64,000 bases of DNA from Nyssa sinensis (lineage: Eukaryota > Streptophyta > Magnoliopsida > Cornales > Nyssaceae), in contig CM018051.1 in NCBI GenBank assembly GCA_008638375.1, positions 30,636,740 to 30,700,739 of the forward strand, in the 5' to 3' direction. Position numbers and translations under genes: made by a program. Position 1 is the first letter of the stretch. Each line of letters opens with the position of its first letter. The notes below the pieces were generated by a model. The model had not been told where the DNA came from. It saw only the letters and a list, made by a program, of their open reading frames with translations, and did not search any database. Below are positions 34,726-47,759 of this stretch, piece by piece.

Positions 34726-37700
34726 GTTAAAATAATACTTAAATAAATATGTAATATAAAAGACTATAATTTAATTAATTTAATTAAGTTAAATTCACAA
34801 AATATTCCTAGTGTTCGAATAAAGTAAAAAAGTAGTGTAACCCAATATTTTTGGGTTTTCCAGACTCAATGGCAGAGTCCAAATTACAAAATTAAATCCT
34901 GAAAAATATGAATGGGCAAACTGGAGTAATTTCAAATACGTCCCAACGATTAGTTAAGTGATTAATTGGACTCTGAGGATTGTAAAAATACGTACCTTAA
35001 CATTTTGAGACATTCCTGACCCAATGGCAAAATTCGTTTTGTGAAATGAAGTCCCAGAAATATAGACACGTGAAATGTCAAAATTCCTAATCCAAAAGTT
35101 AGTTAAATATCAAAGGTGGCGACTTTATTGGGCATTATAGACTCAATGGTGGAGTCAGTTTTAGAAAATAAAATACCGAAAAACGTGACACATGAAAGTA
35201 TAAAATTACAAAAATGCCCCTAAGCTTAATGTAAGTCACATAAATGTAAATTAAGATCTGAAAATGCCTAAGTTAATTATATTCAATATTCTGGACTTGA
35301 TGGTAATGTTCCTTGGAGGAAAATAAGACTTGGTAACAAATTGAAAAAATGATGAATACGTTCTTAAGACTTAATGAAGTTACCAGAAGTATAAAAATAA
35401 AATTAATAAGTCCACATAAATTATATAAGAACAAAATAGTCTCAAAATGAAGTCTGAGTGTGTAAATTTGTGTACGAAAAATAAGGGAAACCTAAATGAG
35501 AAATTAAAGACCCTTAATTGAATAGACTAAGTTCAAAAGAACTTAAAACACTAAATAACAAAGTTTGAGATTAGAATGAATATTGATTTATTATGCTATG
35601 TATTTTTAATTCGTGATTATAGGATCACGCAAACGATGAAAAATGGAAAGAGAGTTATGGGATAGCTATTATGGTAACCACATGGGAATGCAATGCTAAG
35701 AACTCACTGTAAATAAACCCGAACTCTAACATGTTGTAATTCCTAGCCATGTCATAGTTGTATTTCCTCTATGCTGCCAATTTGTATTCCATATATACCT
35801 GACATTCTTGATTTCTACAATTTGATGACTGTTCTATTTTATGGACTTGATGAGAATTTGATTGCCAATATCCTAATGTGATTATTTGTTATGTCTATAC
35901 TTTGCTTGGATATTGGAAAATTGCTATGCTTCTCACTGCTAAGAATTTGTTATTCCGCAAATATGTACATTGCCTGTGAAATTTTGATGATCATGATATT
36001 ATTATAAGTGTCTGGAGTTGTGATCTGTCACAACGTCCATTTGATTTATGGATGCTTGTGGACTTACGGGTCAGTGTTTGGTAATGATGCCCAATGCCTA
36101 GTCCTTGGAGGACAAGACATGATATATGTATAGAACTTTAGTGCTATCCAATAGCCCGACAGGGGAGTGGACATGGATGAGCGCTTTTGAGGGTATGCTG
36201 GGCCCTATATGTGATCACATATGTTCTGTTAGTATCTCATATCATTTATTGATATTCTGATGATGCACTCATGGATTATTGATATGATTTGTAAGCCTAT
36301 CTTTGGACATGTTGATGATGTACTCTTGATTATGGATACGCCTTGTGAGCTATCCTTGGTTTATCTGTTGACATACTATTTGATTGATGATATATTTTCT
36401 TGCCTATCTTTGAACTCAAATTGTTATCTTGATATTGTGGCAGTTATTCATTATACAGGCCGATCCATATTATTGATTTGTTATTCTACTTTGGGATGTG
36501 CCTTTGGGACCTATGGGTCATTTTAGTTATTCACATACTTAATGACTAGTTATTATGATGTTCTAACCTTCGTATGCTATTATGACATTATCCTTTGCTT
36601 GCTATTGTCCTTTATCTTTCTTTTGGACTAACCTTGACCCATGGCAGAGTGAGAAAATTTACTTACTGAGCTAAGTTAGCTCACTCCATATTTATAACTA
36701 TTTTTCAGGTAGCTCTATAAGGAATGAAACAAAATGAGGCGACTAGTGGAGCTAGTGGCGTGCTTGTGAGCAATATTGATGATGTGAACTCAAAGTCATG
36801 AGTTGAATATGTACTCTGTAAAGCTGATCTAAATAATAGGTATTTGTAATATTGTATCATTGGTAGAGATGTTAGACTTGATTAGTGAATCATGATGATC
36901 GAAATGGTACTTGGAGATATTTGATTGATGGCTGTTGGAGTTTGGTTTATGATTAGATGAATTGCACTGGTGTAGCTTCCACATTAAATGATTCATGATT
37001 TATTGATATGAAAAAAAGAAAAACTTATTTATCATTTTGTGTGATTCATTTGATTTTGTACGGCCTGTCCGAGTGACAGTATCGGTCGTTGCCTCTAATC
37101 CATATAAGGTGGGTTTCGGGTCACGACACAAGTCATGTTTAGAGCCTAAATCTCTCACCTATCATCATTAAAGTTCACCCTTCTGGAGTTCAAGCTTGAG
37201 TAATCAGAAGAGTCTGAGATCGCTTAGATTTCACAATTGCGTTGAAGATTTCATAGGAGGAGATTGCTTACGGAATCATTAGCAATTAGATTTGGGAGAT
37301 TGGAATAGAGCTAGAGGGAATTAGGTTTGTGTATTGCTGTGTTGTAACCGATTGAATCCTTATAGTGAATTCTTCCTTGGGTAAGAGCGCTTTGGAGTTT
37401 TCCACAACAAAATTTTGTTTGTGGTGGTTTCTTCATCACTAATCTCAGTTTGCACATCTCATTTTTCTTTACTAGCTTTATAATTCTTTGATTGATTAAT
37501 TCATGCATGCTTCTGTATATTTTGATTAGTTTATCATGTTAATTGATTAACTGAATTCGTAATTTGAGTAATTGAGTTGAAAAATTAGTTAATTGATCAA
37601 TTGATTGAGTGAATTGATGAATTAAAGAATTAAATTTATTAGTTGATTAATTTGATCGGATAATTTGATGAATAGAATTGATTGTTAGAACAATTGAATT

Positions 37701-37854
37701 AATGAATTAATATTTGGTAGATACATGATGAATAGTCAATTTTCACAATTTGAATTCAATATTGAACATTCAATATTTGGTAGATATTGTTGTGGAAAAA
37801 AGTTAAAATACATATTCACCCCCTTTTTTGGTAGATTTCTCTATTAGGTTCACA

Positions 37855-38775
37855 CTAGGGACCGTATCAAAAATAGATTGTGCAACTGGACGAGAAAGAT
37901 CAAGTTAAAACTACTATACTTATTAAGTTACCATCAAAGTAACATAGTACCTTACTGTAAACAAATAATCTCTTTCATGTCTCACACCATTCCATTAAAC
38001 CAGATTTCTCTCTCAAGAGTCATCTCAATGCAGTACTTGAATCCCATCATTTGTATTATACTCATGACCATATCACTTAAAAAAAATTCGAAAAGGTCAC
38101 CCAAGCTATGAGTCACAACATGACAGTGTATCACGATCACATTAATCCAACTAGACCTAATCACTTCTTTAGATATGTTTTATTATATTGTATCAATCAT
38201 GATCTTTTAGTACACACTAAAGTAGTGACATTAAGTCTTTCTTCATAATATTGCCCTAGGTTGTAAGGGCATAAGTAGAGCCAACCTTAGGTGGTTCTCA
38301 GAGCTCACATAGTGATTAAGAAGGGATTCATTCAGTCACTCTATACTAGTGGTCGAATCAATAGCACATACAATATGCAATGTATGCTACAACGAAGCTT
38401 TCATTCCATTGGACATTTCAAGCTCATAAAATGTCATACGAATCTTAGTTTAATCAACTTCAACATAGTCACTCTCTCAACTCCTATTAGAAGGTTCACA
38501 TTTAGCAAATTTCAGGTTGCATGAGGTGTGTGAAATAATTTCATGTTCAATTTTTAAAAAGAACATCACGACATTGTTAAGGCGACATATATCACAAAGG
38601 AATTCTCTCATTGTCTAAGAATCTCATATCTCATCTTGCTTATCATTTAAGTACAAATATGATTGCTTGTGTGAGAGAGCCAATCTAATCTTGATGACAT
38701 CTTAATATGAATGTAAAATCAAATAATGATGAAATAATGTCAAATCCTAAGTAAACCTAAACTTCTAACACAGGA
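37855..38775. other. Spacer without recognisable gene, left of K1
   Basis: AT-rich, without a long reading frame. The text (gtatcacgatcacattaatcc, atcatgatcttttagtacac) looks like old LTR DNA of a family not otherwise present here. It should continue at 54785 once K1 is removed. Confidence 0.4.
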
Positions 38776-39273
38776 TGTAACATCCTAGATGTTAAGGTTG
38801 TAGCATTATGTACACTAGTATAGGATGAGGTCTATAATCCAATTTATAAATTGAAAATTAGAAAAGCATACCTTATCTTTAGAATCTACGCATGAAAGTG
38901 GACTACCTAGTTAATTCTTACAAAATTTTGAGACTATAACATTTTGAATGTACCATTGCACTAACACAGTCCAATACCATAACCATATAAGAAAGGTAAA
39001 TTTTTAGAGTCATAATTTGAAAAATGGACAACGCCATTGCGTTCTACACCTCAAAAAATGGTAGGGTGTTAATTTTCAAGAGATTATGAGAGTTGATTTT
39101 TGATTGGTTTTTGGCCAAGTTGTCTAAAACTAGACACATGATGCCCCATGAAAACTTAATAAAATACTAAAATAAACTCAGTTATATGTGGTGTCATGAC
39201 CCTAACCTATAAGGCCTAACAATAGGGTCATTTGAACCCTGAATAGAAGGTAGGACTAATTAACCTAGTCAAA

Positions 39274-39641
39274 TGTATTAAAAGGATGCGTTTTTTTTTT
39301 CTTTCTTTGAATTGCTTTGAAATCATTTTCTTTAATTGGTTTGTTTCGTTGACATGCTTATACTTTTTCAAGTCCCATAATGGAATTAAATAAGATTAAC
39401 TACTTTCAAATGCGACTATACAAAAACTATCCATCAATAATGTATAACAAGAAAAGTGTATTAAAAAGATGCCCTTTTTTTCTTTGAATTGCTTTGAAAC
39501 CATTTACTTTAATTGGTTTCATTTTGTTGACATGCTTATACTTATTCAGGTCCCGTAATGGGATTAAAAAAAATTAATTACTTTCATATTCGACTATACA
39601 AAAACTATCCATTAATAATATGTAGCAAGATAAATGTTCAG
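39274..39641. repeat. 184-bp tandem duplication in S8
   Basis: gtatta followed by aaagatgc/aaggatgc starts at 39274 and again at 39458. Both units continue ctttgaattgctttgaaa, gttgacatgcttatactt and cgactatacaaaaactatcc. Differences are scattered, so the duplication is not recent. Confidence 0.85.
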
Positions 39642-39936
39642 AGTTTACTAAAATATCCAAGTATAGATCTAGGTCCAATGTACATATACAATACAATATA
39701 GTCTCAAAAGGGTACATGCACCCTTATACAAAAGGATAAATGAATAAGGTACATCAAAGTTTGTTAAGTGCTACTAAGGTCTTCCCCATCTTGCACTACT
39801 CCAACAACTGTTATCTATCAATCCAGCACCTGCCATTCCTATGAACAATAAGAGTGAGCCATAACATTTAGTAAAGTTTCCCTAAACACACAAGCACATA
39901 GGATGCAAAAAATAATGTAAGCCTTATGTGGGCAAC

Positions 39937-42900
39937 TGTCACGACCCGAAACCCACCCTCTGCGGATCTCGCAACGTGACCACCACTCTCAGGCCCGAGG
40001 ACCCTTGGGTGAAGGCTCACATAGGCAGCGGTATCGAATAGATGTGCGACATGCGTTTTGCGGAAGCGTGAAAAACTTTTTCTTTTCTTTTCTTATTTTT
40101 AAATTACGCACATCCGTCCGGTACTGCCGTGCCATACATAACATACATGGTTACACATTCAGAGTATAACTAAAACTTAAAGACTTATAACATTAATATA
40201 ATACATGTTCGGTTGCCCTAAGGGCTTATTACATATTCTTACATTGTCTACTAATACAAAATGTACTACTAGAGTTCATAGGTTCCTCAAAAGAAACTAC
40301 TTAAACATATCTTCCCAAAAACAGCTAGACTCATCGCCATCGTCCTCAAGACCTTGTCTTCTGTGAATCACCTGAAAGGGGGGTCCGAACAAAGTCCAGG
40401 TAAGCTAATCTAAGCTTGTGAGCAATTCTAGTATTCGTCATGGGGTTTTCAATTAGCAGTGGTTTAGTACATAAGAGTTTGTAAAATAATCACCGCCAAT
40501 TGTTCGTATACTTTGAATACAGAATATATGCATTCCTTAAAACATGTAGCTTTGAAACATTTAAAGTATTCAAGCTAAACTCATACTTCATCAAATCAAG
40601 TATATAACTCAAAACATATGCATTTCATAAAACAATTAGCTTTGAAACATTTAAAGTATTCAAGCTATACTTATACTCATGAACTTCAAAACATATAACA
40701 TAACATGTATTTCTTAAATAGAGTATATAAACTCAAAACATATGCATATCGAAAATGAGGGTAAAACCTGCTTCCATTTTCAAATCATTTGTCATCTTAT
40801 CGCTTCCATTAATGGAATCCGTTTCGAACCGGACTCCCATCTTACTTATAAATGGAGATATCTCATGCCTGGGGGATTAGATCCTGCTACCTGGCATTTT
40901 GACAGTCAATTAAGTTCCGTGCAACCCAAAATCCCATCATGTTTTTATAGATTAATTGAGTTCCGTACAACCCAAAAATCCATCATATGTTTACAGATTA
41001 ATTGAGCTCTGTACAACCCAAAAATCTGTTATTTAGAAAGTCGGCTGAGTTCCGTACAACCCAACCAAAAACCATGGTGCTTAGGCACAGCTTTTCTTAC
41101 ATTCAAATACATTTAATACATGATTTCTTCAAATAGGTGTTTCTCATAAACATTTAAAACATCATGTACATAATTTCATAACAAATCCTTTAAATGCTTG
41201 ATATAAACAAATTCAAAACACTTTACATAATTTGGCATTTAAAACTTTAGACATGCTGAAATATGTTTTAAGAAAACTATGACAGAAACCATTCACTAAG
41301 CATGCCATAATAGAGTTTATAAAACAAAACAATTTAACTGAATCATGTAAATACTGAATTCGAAATTTCAAACACTTCATATCTTTGCATTTAAAACCTT
41401 TTCAAATCCATGGAGTTAAATCTCCACTTCAAATACAGGGTTACTCACCTTGGTCCTTTAGGGTTAGTGCTAATAATGCGCTTTTCTACTTTCCTTGTAG
41501 TTTCTAAGAACAATTCATAAACATGTCATCAACTTCACATTCATTGTAATATCATCTCGATATTCCTTAAGTTATGCTTAAATCGCATTAGATCCTAAAA
41601 CGATTTCATAATTTCATATGTACTTAACTTAACCCGTACTCTTAACCTATGACACAATTAATGTGTTAGGAATTGAATTTATTTCAATTTATACTCTTCT
41701 GGTAGCTCCATAAACTTTAATTTAAAGTTATTTATTTCATATGTTTACGTGTCGTGTCTTTCGTACTTTATTTCTTCGTACTTGCCTTAGTTTAATACTT
41801 CGACAATATTTCAGTTCATAGTCATTTGACAGATGCTATTCATCAAATTTTATGTCTTTTTATTTTAGACACTTCTTTTAGTCGAATAGACTCTATTATT
41901 GAGTCCAGAGCGTCGAAGAAAGTTGGTTTAGGCTTTCTTAGAATTTAATTCGGGCTTTTACATGTAAAAGGGAAAAATGGTCATTTACCGTTTTACGTGT
42001 CATATTTTTCTGTACTTCGTTTCGCAATTTGGACTCCATTTTTGAGTCCAGGATGTCAAAGAAAGTCAATTTAGATCTTTCTTGGTTTTCATTTGGCTTT
42101 TGAGGTACTAGGGGTAATTTGGTCATTTTACCCCCTTACGTGTCTTTATGTTCGGGACCTCATCTCGTGTCGTGGACCTCACCATTGGACTCAGAAGGTC
42201 CGAGATAGTAAGAATACACTAATAACTTGTTAATTTTGGTCAAGGGGTATTTTGGTCATTTACCCCTTTACGTATCTTTATTTTTTCGGGCTCCGTCTCA
42301 TAAAACGGACCCTACCATTAGTCTCAGAATATTCAAAATAGTAAGGATACACTATTCATACGTTTAATTTGGACTTTATTTGCCTCATTTATGATACAGG
42401 GGCAAAATAGTCATTTTACTTTATTTATTAAATAATTAAATTTATTATTTAATTATTTAATTATTTTTCCAGGGGCTTAATTGCATAAAATCTCCCTCAG
42501 TTGGGCCTCAGTATAATTTTTCTGAAGCTCAGGGGTCAATCCGTAATAACCAAAAGTCTTGGTTTATTGATTTAAATTAAAACCAGAAAACCAAAGGGTT
42601 CAATTGAATATTAAGTGAACCGGTCCGGTCCGGTTATAAACCAACCGGTTCAGTGGGTTTATATGCGTTTGGCTGACGTCATGATGACGTCAGCCCTAGT
42701 GTTCATTTAAATTAAACCACGATCAAAACGCCGTCGTCCAATTAATTCGGTGGACCTATTCTCGTCCTGACAAGTGTCCAAGTCAACTCGGGTGACTCTA
42801 TTCAAGAAATGAGTCGACCCGTCGTCTTCTCCACCGTTTTCCTCACTGTTGCCCTAATTTTTGAAGCTAAACAGCTTCAATTTCGTGTAATTCTATTCGG

Positions 42901-44224
42901 TCATTCCCTTTTGTTTTCATTTCAAATTGTTTTTAAGGTATAAACAATTCATTTGGCATTCGTTTGAGGAATTAAAACTGGTTCATGTGCTCGGTTTTGG
43001 GTTTGATAATTCAAACCTGCAAGTCAGTCGTGAATGCTCGATTCTGAGCCAAATCCAGTGGGATTTGTTTCATTGTGATCCCCTCTTCATGGGGTTTTAT
43101 TTCCCATTCAAAAAAATGGATTTAAATGAAAGTTCGTGAGGTTGGGGTTTTGAACCCGTACCTGCAAGTGAATATTTGGAGGCCATTGTTTGTGATTTTT
43201 GGTCGCAGTCACACATTTTTGGAGTGTTCGTAGGGTCTAGTTAAAGTTCCAACCAACCAAATTGGGTTTTGGAGAACTTGGTTCAGACCTGCTTCAAGCA
43301 AGGTCTTCAATGGCAGATGCTTCTGGGTTTCATGTTTTTAGTCGTTTTCATAGCCAATTTTCATGCTTGATACACGTCTAGACATATATAACACATCATA
43401 CGTATAAAAATAACTGTAAACAGTTCATATTAAATCATAACTTCTAGAGAGAGAATTTTAATTGTTTTATGGGTTTACCTTTTTCTACACTGTTTCCTCC
43501 TCTTCCCACTTCTGATCTTTCTGCTATTCTCCTCAGCTTCTCCCTCTTTTGGTTTATGTCGTAGGAGAACAAACATGCTTGCATGTTTTGGTTTTAAAGA
43601 GAAGTAGCCGACCTCTCTCTCTTTCCTCCATTCTCTCTCTCTCTCTCTACATGACTCACCCCATTTCAGTCCCCCATTTCAGCTGCCATCCCATCTCATA
43701 AATTTCTCTTTTCCTTTTGTTGCTTTACATTTATTACTTGCTTGATATTTACATATTATATATTATATATATATATATATATTCACACACTACACACCAT
43801 GAGAACACACACACAGCCGACACACACTCACCTTGCACTGTTCATACTTTACACATGTATATTTTGTATTCTCTTTCCATTTTATACATAATATATATAT
43901 ATATATAATAGTTTATTTATACTTTATACTTTATACTTATACATATGTATATAGGTATATATATACATAATATATATACCCACTTGTATACTTATACATG
44001 TTTATATACACTTGATAGCATACACACATAATACACAAAATGTGTGTATATGTGTGTTTATTTAAAATTAATTTTAATAATTAATTTTATTCTCATATAA
44101 AATAAATAAATAAATTATTTAATTAATCTCTTTCTTTTTCTCTTACGTGTAAAACTTTTACACAATTTTTTGTTGCTTCGTAATGCGTGCCATATGACCC
44201 GGTATCCCGGGTCGGGATATTACA
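39937..44224 (-). mobile_element. Solo LTR S9, 4.29 kb, perfect TSD
   Basis: Begins TGTCACGACCCGAAACCC and ends CGGGTCGGGATATTACA. Exact gcaac flanks it at 39932-39936 and 44225-44229. No coding region. Contents: tandem repeats at 40555-40745 and 40901-41063, four hairpin modules at 41890, 42032, 42173 and 42306 (spacing 133-142), a putative splice-donor context reversed near 41450, and a (TA)n/(CA)n zone at 43755-43830. The largest solo LTR in the window and the intact reference for fragment S7. Confidence 0.9.
40901..41063. repeat. 46-bp tandem array in S9
   Basis: ttccgt (or ctctgt) recurs at 40915, 40961, 41006 and 41050 within attaattgagttccgtacaa-type units. S7 lacks this expansion at the corresponding place (about 25380-25470). 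Confidence 0.8.
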
Positions 44225-44799
44225 GCAACCCTAGTATCCATCATGCATACAACAAGTGTGGAATATAACTCAAAAACATAGATTCAAAAGTAAACATCAA
44301 CAATGATAAAATGTAAGGAAGTAATTGTATAGCAGTAACAAGATAAATAGTATAATAAATATCTAGGTATAGCGTGCATCTATCTATACATGCCCCATGA
44401 CGCACCTTTTTTCCTACATAAGGTAATGTCAATAGCAATGTATCTACAGGTGTAGCTTATAACACTATCATACACAACAAGTGAAAACACAATACAATCA
44501 GCAAGAACAATATATACTAATCATCCAATAATGCACTTAATGCAATGTACTCATGTTCGATGAATACACACTTCCATGAGCACATTATTACAAGGGACTG
44601 ACTATGCTCCGATTTCAGTCCCACGGATCGGCTCTGCTCCAATTTCAGTCCCTCCCACATGGGTTTATGACTCGTAACAAAAGGGATACACAATCCCCAT
44701 CGTAATATCATTTAGTTCATAACATTTATCAATGATGTGGGATCGTCCCTACACCGATATTAATCCCATATCATATATAATGTGGCATATAAGGTTAAC

Positions 44800-46671
44800 T
44801 GTCATGCCCCGAATTTCCAACCGAACCCGAGGACGCGACTAAAGCGAAATAAAGGAAGAAAATAAATAGACTAATAAACAAATAAAAGATAATTCCACTA
44901 ATTTAGATAAAAGCACACATGCATTCCTGTTTTATAAAATTTCGGCAGAACCTCTTTTGTTTTCTAAGCCTTTTCTCACCTAATAACATGCATCAATATA
45001 CATACATAAGTAACTGTACATTCCATCCTCCCTCGATGGCCATAATTCATAAAAATTAAACACGCATTCTTTTCCTTTAACGTATATACATATGAGATAC
45101 ACTCAATAGTTATCTTCTACATACTATTTGGGTTTAAGCCCTTATATTACAAAAGTATACCCCAAGGGCTAAATACTTTTCCAAATTTATTTTCTCTCCT
45201 TTCTCCAAGACTTCATCAAGTCCCACGTACCAGGAGCTTTATCTGAAACCTGTGCCCACGAATGGGTCAGCGCCAACATATTGGTATGATATAATACTAA
45301 TGCAAGGAACAAAATGTAAGGCGTGGCATGTGCAAGTGTACATTTATCTCTACATGCTTTCTAAATCATCCTAGCAGTGTAATGACAATAATCCACATGC
45401 CTTCCAGATTACTGAAACAATGCAATAGGAATAATCCACATGCTATCCCAATCATCCTAATAATGTAATGGTAATAATCCACATATCATCCAAATCATCC
45501 AAATAATGTAACAACAGTAATCCAAATGTCATCTAATCATTCAAACAATATAACAGAAAGAATTCCCATGTCTATGCAATGTGATGACAATGCGCATAAT
45601 GCACCCACGCAATCTCTATGCCACATCCATGTCAACTCTATGCCATCATGTCAACTCTATGCCATCATGTCAACTCTATGCCATGTCCATGACTTATTTT
45701 ACGAACCTTCCCTGAAGGACATCAGTAACCAAGTATGCCTCATTTTACGGACCTTCCCCGAAGGACATGAGTAATCAAGTATGTCTCATTTTACGGACCT
45801 TCCCCGAAGGACACGAGTAACCAAGTATGTCTCATTTTACGGACCTTCCCCGAAGGACACGAGTAACCAAGTATGAATTTTACGGACCTTCCTCGAACCA
45901 ACACGCTGCACCGCTACTACCACTCTCTTCCTATTTCAGTTTCCCCCCTGTTCCAACGATACACAAACACACACACACACAGATATACATATATGCACAC
46001 TTGGGTCTACAGCGCACCCGAAAATCCTAGAATTCTCTCCACTCCGTCTCTCCCTTTCTCCCTGTTTCACGCAACCTGCGCCGCCCTATGTTTCTTTCTC
46101 TCGGTTTCTTTCCCAGTAGCTTCCTCGAAGCTTCCCTCATTTCTTTTGGTTTCTCTTTTCCTTTTTCCTTGATATTTTATATACATATTAAGACACATGA
46201 TTCTCCCACTGCCGGCACACACAATGGCCCACACATACACGGTACATATCACCAACCCATTCCTCTCTTCCTTTTTCTTATCTATTCTTTATTTATTTAT
46301 TTACTTTATATATTTTTTTTTCTAGCTTCTTCAAGATGCTTTTCCAATTTCTCCATATATACATATATATATATATATCTCAGTTTATTTTATTTAATCA
46401 TTTTACTTCATTTTTATTTATTGTCACATTATTTTAAAATTTTATTTCTTTCATTTCCTACAATATTAAATCACAACTCGCCAATAAAGCCGGGGATTTA
46501 TTCTACCACTATTGGGTCCCTGTTAATGGCTTATTTATTTTCACGTAATTTCCATAATCTAACTTGAATAAAATAAAACTAAAAATAAATAAATAGATAA
46601 TTATTAAAGACATGTAAATATTACTCTATCACAAAAAAAAAAAAATTATCTCCATTTTTCAGGTCTCTACA
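44800..46671 (-). repeat. E1 3' LTR, 1.87 kb
   Basis: TGTCATGCCCCGAATTTCC to GGTCTCTACA. Aligns along its whole length with 49764-51623, with scattered substitutions and small indels. Includes a 46-bp minisatellite at 45694-45893. Confidence 0.92.
45694..45893. repeat. 46-bp minisatellite, E1 3' LTR
   Basis: About 4.5 copies of a unit starting cattttacggaccttcccc (45740, 45787, 45833 and flanking partial units). CCTTC-CCC-GAAGG within each unit can fold as a short hairpin. Confidence 0.9.
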
Positions 46672-46684
46672 TCCTTCCCTCCTT
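46672..46684 (-). promoter_or_regulatory. E1 polypurine tract
   Basis: Minus-strand AAGGAGGGAAGGA lies immediately before the LTR start TGTAGAGACC. The companion inverted repeat AAATTTCG-GGA-CGAAATTT lies at 46689-46707. Confidence 0.88.
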
Positions 46685-46707
46685 AAAGAAATTTCGTCCC
46701 GAAATTT

Positions 46708-47740
46708 AAAAATACATTTCCTCAACAAAATGATAAAAGATCGATGCAAAATGCATTGTGTCATGTAGACGTACAGCCTTACCAATGGATCATTCACCCC
46801 TCCCTCAGCCAGGCGGTGTGAAATGCATTACCCCCTCCCATTACCATCTCCCCCATAGGCTCAGCCTCACAGGTGGGTGTGCAGCGGAGTGCAACCATCC
46901 CCACACTCCCTGCTAGGGTCTGGTTCCGATCCCATCCGTAACGACTCACTCTACATGGCACAACACATAATGAAATCCTCAAAACACATTGGCCCATCAA
47001 TGCCAATTCTCCCAATCCATTCAAATATCAAAACCCACTTCAATAATTCAACACAAAAACAAAATAAAGGAAAAATCTCAATGTTCACAAGGACACCTCA
47101 AAATCCCTCACACATTTGCTAACCTTCCAACTAATCTCAAATCTAGCCATGAAACCATCTAGTGATTTACCCCAATAGCATCACCTATATACTGTCAGTA
47201 TCACAATGTAATGCAATAATCCCATTCTCAGCATTATAATCATAAAACTTAAAGCAATGCATTACAATTCAGAAAAATAAAACATTAGTGAGACCTGTCA
47301 CCAATTTAAATCATGGATACACATCTATGTTTATTCACATGTATCATATGAACACATTTAAACATTCTCTTAAACATGCCTCAACAATAATCAATTTGCA
47401 CAAAAATCACAATCATAGTACTGCAACAAGTACTACACTAGCATGCTCACGTAAAATAAACAAATAACATTCAATAACTAGCATATAACCTACCACATCA
47501 GTACCCAAGCATAAAATCCATCACCAGAATACACAGATACAAGAATAAACATACAATGCTGCTATATAGGTAGCCAGGTATACATCCAACCCCATGGCTA
47601 TCCAGGTTCACAGCCTATCTCATAAACAACAAGTACATAACCCACCCCTGAGTTTCACTCAGTCTGCCACATAACTATAAATATCTAATCCCGATGTCAT
47701 GATAAGCATAATAAGCATGAACGGATGCGATGCACAAGTT
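46708..47740. other. E1 non-coding internal DNA between protease stub and PPT
   Basis: No RT, RNase H or integrase motif in any frame. A GC-richer patch at 46794-46940 holds short frames of no recognised family. The expected pol of about 3 kb has been replaced or deleted here. Confidence 0.6.
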
Positions 47741-47759
47741 TATCAGCCTGCTAGTCCAT

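Larger units (their letters stand above)
17409..37128 (+). mobile_element. Solo LTR S4 (own length about 4.0 kb), perfect TSD
   Basis: The left end reads TATAACATCCCGATCCG (an expected TG mutated to TA) and the right end GGTTTCGGGTCACGACA. Exact caagt flanks it at 17404-17408 and 37129-37133. Its own sequence is 17409-17460 plus 33158-37128, the rest being S5 and its contents. It contains a (TA)n tract, a T-arm-like block (34640-34725), hairpin modules at about 34862, 35015, 35139 and 35293, and no coding region. Its ends resemble the S9 family. Confidence 0.85.
16685..37854 (+). mobile_element. H0 3' LTR, split by the S4 nest
   Basis: The LTR starts TGTTAGGACTAAGG after the polypurine tract and runs to the S4 insertion at 17408. 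It resumes at 37134 and ends near gttcaca at about 37854, after a stretch with attcaccccc typical of the 3' part of such LTRs. Its own length without S4 is about 1.44 kb. It contains a TTCGTTCGAA-rich cluster (17055-17235) and a degenerate aattgatt-rich stretch (37540-37730). The exact right end is uncertain because no matching target-site copy or second LTR is in view. Confidence 0.55.

Noticed and set aside
36260..36526. 88-codon frame in S4
   Set aside because: AT-rich LTR DNA with no domain and no conservation visible in related LTRs.
46088..46567. 159-codon plus-strand frame in the E1 3' LTR
   Set aside because: Phe/Leu/Ser-rich product of pyrimidine-rich LTR DNA. The twin LTR has it broken into smaller frames and no domain is visible.
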